This document shows positions 60,062 through 64,000 of a DNA stretch of 64,000 nt, one piece after another. Each line of letters opens with the position of its first letter. Within the stretch, counting starts at the first letter, position 1. The stretch is from the NCBI GenBank assembly GCA_029262195.1, contig JAJCZX010000030.1, forward strand, positions 667,438 to 731,437. Direction: 5' to 3'. Source of the DNA: Gemmatimonadota bacterium. Lineage in GTDB: Bacteria; Gemmatimonadota; Gemmatimonadetes; Gemmatimonadales; GWC2-71-9. Under the pieces are notes generated by a model. That model worked only from the letters and a program-made list of their open reading frames with translations. It did not search any database and was not told the DNA's origin. Position numbers and translations under genes: made by a program.

Positions 60062-60984
60062 AAACCGGTCTGCTAGAAGCCAGGGGTTTGGCGAAAACAT
60101 TCGGCAGGGGTAACAGGGCGACGCGGGCGTTGAAGCCTCTGGATCTGGGTGTTGGAGCAGGGGAAATAATTGGCCTGGTTGGTCCCAACGGCGCTGGTAA
60201 GACGACGCTGATGAAAATATTGGCGGGCCAATGGCTGCCGAGCTCCGGGAGCGTGACGATTCAGCAGGGTCCCAGGTCGCGAGGTAGAGGTTTCCAGGCA
60301 GTTGGTTTCGTGCCCGACCCCCCCATCCTGCCGCGCGAGTTTACCGCGAAGGAGTGGTTGGGGTATCTGTCGAGCCACCGCGCGAAGGGGCCGAAAGCAA
60401 GAATGACTCTCCTCAGAGAAGCTCTGGAGGTTGGTTCGGTCCAACAGTTTGCGAACAAGAGGATCGGAGATATGTCCAGGGGGATGGTAAATCAGGTGGC
60501 TCTTGCCGGAGCTTCGATGGTGGGGGATCAGTTGGTGATTCTCGATGAAACTCTCGCCAACATCGATCCCATTGTTGCTCGATCTTTGAGGGAGACTATC
60601 AATGCTCTGGCACGCGGAGGCAGGGCGGTGGTCATTTCGTCTCATGACCTCGGCGTTCTCGAGAAGGTTGCGACGCGGGTGATCGTTTTGGGTGGTGGGG
60701 AATTGCTGGCCGACGTGTCGATGGCGCAGTTGTTGGCTGATCGGGTCGCAGAAATCGATGTTGAGGGGAAATCGCTGGGCTCGGTCAGAAAATTGACTCA
60801 TGTGTTTTCGCGGGCACGGTTGACCGGCGCAGGGATTTCGATACCGCTCGAAGGCGGGTTGTCCGTTGAGAACGTTCTTTCCGTTTGCCGGGATAATCGC
60901 ATTGCGGTTTCCCGGTCCCGGGTGAGGTACAAGGCCATTGAGGATCTTCTCCTTGAGTCAGTGAGCATGCGAAGTGGGTACTGA
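60058..60984 (+). CDS. ABC transporter ATP-binding protein
   Basis: The 308-residue protein from GTG 60058 (GGGAGG 5 nt upstream; GTG 60052 is possible) has Walker A GPNGAGKTT (residues 42-50), a signature degenerate as DMSRGMVNQVAL, Walker B LVILDET with the catalytic Glu, and the H-loop SSHD. The loop after Walker B reads DETLANID where most have DEPTxGLD. The C-terminal extension (about 225-308) is typical of ABC-2 type exporters (DrrA/CcmA-like). It overlaps the preceding membrane protein and the next membrane protein. Substrate unknown. Confidence 0.9.
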   Translation: MKTGLLEARGLAKTFGRGNRATRALKPLDLGVGAGEIIGLVGPNGAGKTTLMKILAGQWLPSSGSVTIQQGPRSRGRGFQAVGFVPDPPILPREFTAKEWLGYLSSHRAKGPKARMTLLREALEVGSVQQFANKRIGDMSRGMVNQVALAGASMVGDQLVILDETLANIDPIVARSLRETINALARGGRAVVISSHDLGVLEKVATRVIVLGGGELLADVSMAQLLADRVAEIDVEGKSLGSVRKLTHVFSRARLTGAGISIPLEGGLSVENVLSVCRDNRIAVSRSRVRYKAIEDLLLESVSMRSGY

Positions 60985-61693
60985 TCCTGGTTGGCGTCTG
61001 CTTTTCGTGGCCACCTTTTCTCCCACGAGGGCGTTCGAACCGCGTGGGTTCGGATCAGGACGGCGGTTAGCGCTGTGGTTCTTTGGTGCCTTTCTGTCAA
61101 TCAGTATGGCAACGGTGGCGATCCAACTGTTCCTGTTGAACGAGGCGGTGGACCTCATGACGCCGGAGGCTGCGGCACATATTGCTGTGATGAGAACAGG
61201 GCTGACCCGAATTATACTTTTCGATCGGCTGCTGCCACCTGCCACGGTTCTTTTGGCCATGCCTCTGGTGGGAATGGTTGCGGTTTGGTCGATGGAGCTT
61301 GAGTCCCGGGACAAAAAAAGTGCCGCTCGAGTTCTGCTGGTGGGTCTTGTGCCGCTCCTTGCGCTCCGAATCGGAGAACTGGGCGCTACGGTTCTCGCCG
61401 TTTCATCCTTCCCGGGGGTTGGCGAAGTAATCGTTTTACCGCGGCGTTTTTTCCTCGGACCCCGATTGCTGGGCGGCCCGGATCCAGATCCCTGGGTCCA
61501 TGGATTGGATGCTCGGTTCAATCTGGTCACTATCTGGGTAATGGCGATCTGGAGTCACGGACTGGGCAGGCTTGGAGGAGGGGGTTTCCGATGGTGGGCC
61601 CGAGGTGTGGTCCTGGCCTGCTTCTGCATTGCTGCCCTTGTGACCTGGTCCTGGGGCGGGACTTTTGTGGAGCTTATTCTCAGGGGTTGGTGA
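60974..61693 (+). CDS. Membrane protein of ABC transporter unit
   Basis: A 239-residue protein from GTG 60974, overlapping the ATPase gene by 11 nt, has five or six membrane segments (LALWFFGAFLSISMATVAIQLFLL; PPATVLLAMPLVGMVAVW; VLLVGLVPLLAL; LVTIWVMAIWSH; GVVLACFCIAALVTW). It is not a family I can name. The three overlapping genes (membrane, ATPase, membrane) probably form one transporter. The gene ends 8 nt before a promoter for cysS. Confidence 0.65.
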   Translation: MGTDPGWRLLFVATFSPTRAFEPRGFGSGRRLALWFFGAFLSISMATVAIQLFLLNEAVDLMTPEAAAHIAVMRTGLTRIILFDRLLPPATVLLAMPLVGMVAVWSMELESRDKKSAARVLLVGLVPLLALRIGELGATVLAVSSFPGVGEVIVLPRRFFLGPRLLGGPDPDPWVHGLDARFNLVTIWVMAIWSHGLGRLGGGGFRWWARGVVLACFCIAALVTWSWGGTFVELILRGW

Positions 61694-61700
61694 AAATTCG

Positions 61701-61729
61701 TTGACTACGTGAGGTGCCATACCTAGCTT
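61701..61729 (+). promoter_or_regulatory. cysS promoter
   Basis: TTGACT (61701-61706) and TAGCTT (61724-61729), spacer 17 bp, 62 nt before the cysS start. The leader has an AGCTT-loop-AAGCT hairpin but no T-box elements. Confidence 0.5.
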
Positions 61730-61790
61730 GTTCGCGAAGCTCCCATGTTTAAACCGCAGTAATTGCCACACCCGAAACGGCGTTTTTCAA

Positions 61791-63245
61791 TTGACTGACT
61801 TCAAGCTGTACAACAGCCTGTCCCGCCAGGTAGAAGAATTCGAGCCGCTGGATCCATCCCGAGTGACCTTCTATGCATGTGGTCCCACAGTTTGGAATTA
61901 CGCCCACATTGGGAATTTCAGGACGTTTCTTTTCGGGGATGTGCTGCGACGTTACCTCGAGTTCCTCGGATACGACGTTTTTCACATGATGAACCTTACG
62001 GACGTCGACGACCGGATTATTAACGAGGCCAGCGAAGCAGGAGTCGGAGTAGCTGAGTTCACCGAACAGTTCGCGGACGCGTTTTTTGCCGATCGGGATT
62101 ATTTGAGGATCAAGCCGGCTGATATTTATCCTCGTGCTACCCGCTATGTCGAGCCGATGGCCGAGCTGGTTGAGATCTTGATCGAAAAGGGGCTCGCCTA
62201 TGTAGCTGAAGACGGCTCGGTTTATTTCGCGGTGGAAAAATTCCCCGGGTACGGACGGTTGTCCCAGATTGAAAAACGAGAGTTAAAATCGGGGGCACGG
62301 GTTTCCAGCGATGAATATCAAAAGGGCGACGTGAGGGATTTCGCTCTCTGGAAAGCGGTTTCGGAGAAGGATGAAAAAGCCCAAGCAGCGTGGGACGCTC
62401 CTTTCGGGCGCGGTCGCCCGGGTTGGCATCTGGAGTGTTCTGCGATGGCCCTATCGGAGATTCGCTCCCGTTTCGGTATCGAAACGCTCGACATCCATGC
62501 TGGTGGGGTTGATCTGGTATTTCCTCACCACGAAAACGAGATCGCACAGTCCGAGGGTGCTACTGGCGCGCAGTTCGCACGTTTCTGGGTACACGGCGAA
62601 TTCCTCCTGATGGAGGGAACTAAGATGTCGAAACGCTACGGCAACTACCTGACTGTCAGAGATTTGCGAGATGCCGGAGTGGATCCGGCCGCAGTCAGGA
62701 TGTTGATGCTTTCGACCCACTACAGGCAACAATTCAACTTCACCGACGATGGGTTGAAGGCGGCGCAAGAGGGAGTGGGCCGCATTGGAGACCTGCGAAA
62801 ACGATTGGTGGAAAGGGTCGAATCCGGCCAGGCTGCAAAAGATGGTTGGACAGAAAAAGGTCCCCACGTGGGGGACCTTGAAAAGGCTTTCCGGGCGGGC
62901 ATGAACGAGGACGTGAATATTCCCAGGGCCATCGCCAGCGTCTACTCCTTTGTGCGTGGCGCCAACGGCGAGTTGGACGGGGGAGCGGGAGCAGATTACG
63001 CCGGGCAATTGTTGACCGCGCTTGATACCGTGATGGAGGTGCTCCAGCTGCTCCCTGAGCAGCGTGAGGTTGATGCAGACTTGGCGGCCTGGGTGGAGGA
63101 AATGATTGCTGCGCGAAAAGAGGCCCGCCAGAATAGGGATTTCGCCGAAGCTGATCGAATTAGAGACGAATTGGGCGAGCGGGGTGTCGAACTTGAAGAC
63201 TCACCCCAGGGTACTTCCTGGAAATTGAAAGCCGCCGGTGATTAA
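61791..63245 (+). CDS. cysS: Cysteinyl-tRNA synthetase
   Basis: From TTG 61791 the protein has 484 residues and aligns from its start with the family (LTDFKLYNSLSR at the N-terminus). C30 and HIGN (39-42) form the first zinc and ATP-binding site (CGPTVWNYAHIGN), LECSAMA and PHHENEIAQSE give the other zinc ligands, and K278-MSKR is the second ATP motif. It charges tRNA-Cys in the cytoplasm. Upstream frame to 61728 has no family similarity; the weak start is the least certain point. It lies before the tRNA-tuf cluster. Confidence 0.93.
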   Translation: MTDFKLYNSLSRQVEEFEPLDPSRVTFYACGPTVWNYAHIGNFRTFLFGDVLRRYLEFLGYDVFHMMNLTDVDDRIINEASEAGVGVAEFTEQFADAFFADRDYLRIKPADIYPRATRYVEPMAELVEILIEKGLAYVAEDGSVYFAVEKFPGYGRLSQIEKRELKSGARVSSDEYQKGDVRDFALWKAVSEKDEKAQAAWDAPFGRGRPGWHLECSAMALSEIRSRFGIETLDIHAGGVDLVFPHHENEIAQSEGATGAQFARFWVHGEFLLMEGTKMSKRYGNYLTVRDLRDAGVDPAAVRMLMLSTHYRQQFNFTDDGLKAAQEGVGRIGDLRKRLVERVESGQAAKDGWTEKGPHVGDLEKAFRAGMNEDVNIPRAIASVYSFVRGANGELDGGAGADYAGQLLTALDTVMEVLQLLPEQREVDADLAAWVEEMIAARKEARQNRDFAEADRIRDELGERGVELEDSPQGTSWKLKAAGD

Positions 63246-63272
63246 GCCCGAAAACCTGCCGGAAATTCCCAG

Positions 63273-63301
63273 TTGACTGAGGGCAGATCCCTTGGTATCC
63301 T
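63273..63301 (+). promoter_or_regulatory. Promoter of tRNA-tuf operon
   Basis: TTGACT (63273-63278) and TATCCT (63296-63301) are 17 bp apart and end 26 nt before the first tRNA of the cluster. Confidence 0.6.
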
Positions 63302-63327
63302 ACGTGTCTTGCTCAAAATAGGTCTGT

Positions 63328-63403
63328 GCTGACGTAGCTCAACTGGCGGAGCAGCTGATTTGTAATCAGCAGGTTAAGGGTTCGAGTCCCTTCGTCAGCT
63401 CCA
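63328..63403 (+). tRNA. tRNA-Thr (anticodon TGT)
   Basis: Full cloverleaf: acceptor GCTGACG/CGTCAGC with T discriminator and encoded CCA, anticodon stem GCTGA/TCAGC with loop TTTGTAA. It is the first of four tRNAs before tuf. Confidence 0.95.
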
Positions 63404-63466
63404 TTTGCAAAGCAGGGGTTCGGGGACCGTTACACATTCAGCTGAGAGCGAGACAGCGGTTTGTTA

Positions 63467-63550
63467 GGTGGGGTGCCCGAGTGGCTAAAGGGAGCAGACT
63501 GTAAATCTGCCGGTGTAACGCCTACGTAGGTTCGAATCCTACCCCCACCA
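63467..63550 (+). tRNA. tRNA-Tyr (anticodon GTA)
   Basis: Acceptor GGTGGGG/CCCCACC with A discriminator, anticodon loop CTGTAAA, and the long variable arm expected for Tyr (84 nt total). CCA is not encoded. Confidence 0.95.
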
Positions 63551-63602
63551 TTTGGGTCGGCCGTGTTTGCTTGAAGGCCGGCGCAGGAGGATGATGGATT
63601 TC

Positions 63603-63675
63603 GCGGGTGTAGCTCAGATGGTAGAGCATCAGCCTTCCAAGCTGAGGGTCGCGGGTTCGAATCCCGTCGCCCGCT
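63603..63675 (+). tRNA. tRNA-Gly (anticodon TCC)
   Basis: Acceptor GCGGGTG/CGCCCGC (one G-U) with T discriminator, anticodon loop CTTCCAA. CCA is not encoded. Only one base separates it from the next tRNA. Confidence 0.95.
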
Positions 63676-63676
63676 C

Positions 63677-63749
<73 letters not shown>

Positions 63750-63859
63750 CTTGAGGAATGCAGGGTTGGCTCGAATGAGCCAACGGTTGAAGCGGTCGGT
63801 TAAGGTGCCGACGAAAAAATTGAATAACGGGAATCTCCCTTAGAACGGAAATTTGTGTG

Positions 63860-64000
63860 ATGGCCAAGGAAAAGTTTGAGCGTAACAAACCTCACGTAAA
63901 CGTGGGCACTATTGGACACGTAGATCATGGAAAGACGACGTTGACAGCGGCGATCACGAAGAATCAGGCTGCTCGTGGTTTTGCCGATGCTGTGAAGTTT
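63860..64000 (+). CDS. tuf: Elongation factor Tu (3' end outside window)
   Basis: The 47 codons present begin [32 protein letters not shown], with the GTP-binding P-loop GHVDHGKT complete. EF-Tu delivers aminoacyl-tRNA to the ribosome. It follows the tRNA order Thr-Tyr-Gly-Thr, the same arrangement as upstream of tufB in many bacteria. The rest of the gene lies beyond the window. Confidence 0.97.
   Translation, partial: MAKEKFERNKPHVNVGTIGHVDHGKTTLTAAITKNQAARGFADAVKF

Noticed and set aside
61694..61790. Possible T-box or other riboswitch ahead of cysS.
   Set aside because: Only two small hairpins are seen; no T-box sequence or specifier loop could be found.

Overview
The window looks like a chromosomal segment of an uncultured Gemmatimonadota-like (or Acidobacteriota-like) bacterium. 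This is an inference from gene content: three PadR regulator + duplicated FtsX/MacB permease (ADOP-type) pairs plus a fourth permease, two cytochromes of the reaction-centre cytochrome c subunit type with TPR tails, two choice-of-anchor-B proteins, DUF2911 and DUF1579-like secreted proteins, a TonB receptor and frequent GTG/TTG starts. No rRNA gene is present to settle the phylum.

Left part (1-11.5 kb): a truncated secreted NTF2-like gene diverges from soxR around a textbook SoxR palindrome. Two PadR-permease operons then flank a membrane Ser/Thr protein kinase. They are followed by a translationally coupled pair, a DUF1611 protein and a PLP-dependent amino-acid racemase. From 11.6 to 20.3 kb one giant gene encodes a cyclic beta-1,2-glucan synthetase (GT84 + GH94).

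Middle (20.3-34.2 kb): a truncated M28 peptidase remnant, then a tight four-gene minus-strand operon (chalcone-isomerase-like protein, methyltransferase, FAD oxidoreductase, type III polyketide synthase), which is the most interesting metabolic unit. Next come a tRNA-Pro whose 3' end and terminator are repeated downstream, an antitoxin/VapC pair, the first reaction-centre-type cytochrome, the third PadR-permease operon, a chorismate mutase/prephenate dehydrogenase, the second cytochrome, and a DUF1326-DUF2182 pair.

Right-middle (34.3-57.7 kb): two paralogous choice-of-anchor-B secreted proteins flank a PCYCGC-type and a DUF2911 protein, followed by a DUF1579-like protein. A TonB receptor - ECF sigma - anti-sigma operon diverges from two paralogous small lipoprotein genes, and the same palindromic motif sits about 60 bp before each of the three starts. 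A TetR - RND transporter - LolA-like - outer-membrane barrel operon comes next, with a TetR operator overlapping its promoter. Then come a fourth permease, a class C serine hydrolase, a nucleoside hydrolase and an FmdB-type zinc ribbon protein.

Right end (57.8-64 kb): an intact IS630-family element, a small secreted four-cysteine peptide gene followed by a three-gene ABC transporter unit, cysS, and the conserved tRNA cluster Thr-Tyr-Gly-Thr that leads into tuf (truncated by the window end).

Several convergent gene ends are separated by hairpins built from short 7-9 bp repeats (GTCGGGAA, ACGGTCAG and similar). These intergenic repeats are a recurring feature that no gene explains.
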